Assembly (NCBI GenBank): GCA_964456815.1
Contig: CAYWCO010000066.1
Span: 1-6,364, forward strand
Source: CAVTZP01 sp964456815
GTDB taxonomy: Bacteria > Chloroflexota > Dehalococcoidia > Dehalococcoidales > BS750m-G39
Length of the DNA stretch: 6,364 nt
Reading direction: 5' to 3'
The notes beneath the pieces are model-generated. The model saw only the letters and a list, made by a program, of their open reading frames with translations. It had not been told where the DNA came from and ran no database searches. Position 1 is the first letter of the stretch; each line of letters begins with the position of its first letter. Shown here one piece after another: positions 6,360-6,364 of this stretch. Position numbers and translations under genes: made by a program.

Positions 6360-6364
6360 ATAAT

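Noticed and set aside
1..6364. Search for CRISPR repeats, insertion sequences, tRNA or rRNA genes, and defence or toxin-antitoxin modules
   Set aside because: No spaced direct repeats, transposase-like frames, cloverleaf-type sequence or defence-family motifs were seen. Nearly all of the window is accounted for by housekeeping genes, so I do not claim a new system.

Overview
This window is a bacterial chromosomal housekeeping locus, mid-50s percent G+C by eye. It holds six genes in a row on the minus strand and one very small gene on the plus strand at the left edge. In transcription order from the right edge the minus-strand genes are cdsA (phospholipid precursor synthesis), dxr (MEP isoprenoid pathway), rseP (intramembrane site-2 protease), ispG (MEP pathway), a TM2-domain small membrane protein, and proS (prolyl-tRNA synthetase). 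All six appear intact, and every active-site motif checked in the five enzymes is present.

The order cdsA-dxr-rseP-ispG-proS is known from Dehalococcoidia (Chloroflexota) and, with variations, from Firmicutes, where polC often follows proS. Here proS is instead followed by a convergent small ORF. Together with the base composition and ORF style this makes a Dehalococcoidia-like anaerobe my best guess. It is an inference from gene order (about 50-60% sure), not a direct identification.

Layout: 1-54 holds promoter-like hexamers and a strong ribosome binding site. 55-204 encodes a 49-residue hydrophobic protein with a CPTCC motif (plus strand). 206-1909 is proS, ending tail-to-tail with the small gene with one base between the two stop codons. 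1925-2191 is the TM2 gene. 2192-2294 is the only sizeable intergenic gap. 2295-3341 is ispG, 3356-4408 rseP, 4405-5571 dxr, and 5559-6359 cdsA. cdsA and dxr overlap by 13 bases, and dxr and rseP by 4 (ATGA).

Functionally, Dxr and IspG catalyse the second and the sixth step of the route from pyruvate/G3P to IPP and DMAPP. CdsA makes CDP-diacylglycerol. In related genomes the gene just upstream (outside this window) is usually uppS, which uses those isoprenoids to make the undecaprenyl carrier for cell-wall synthesis. RseP is a membrane protease. The cluster is therefore an envelope-precursor operon with a translation gene at its end. The TM2 gene is the one apparent insertion: it has its own leader, a textbook ribosome binding site and lower G+C.

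I found no mobile element, CRISPR array, RNA gene, toxin-antitoxin or defence module, and nothing that amounts to a new multi-gene system. The items most worth a second look are the two small membrane-protein genes (55-204 and 1925-2191) and the one-base convergent junction.
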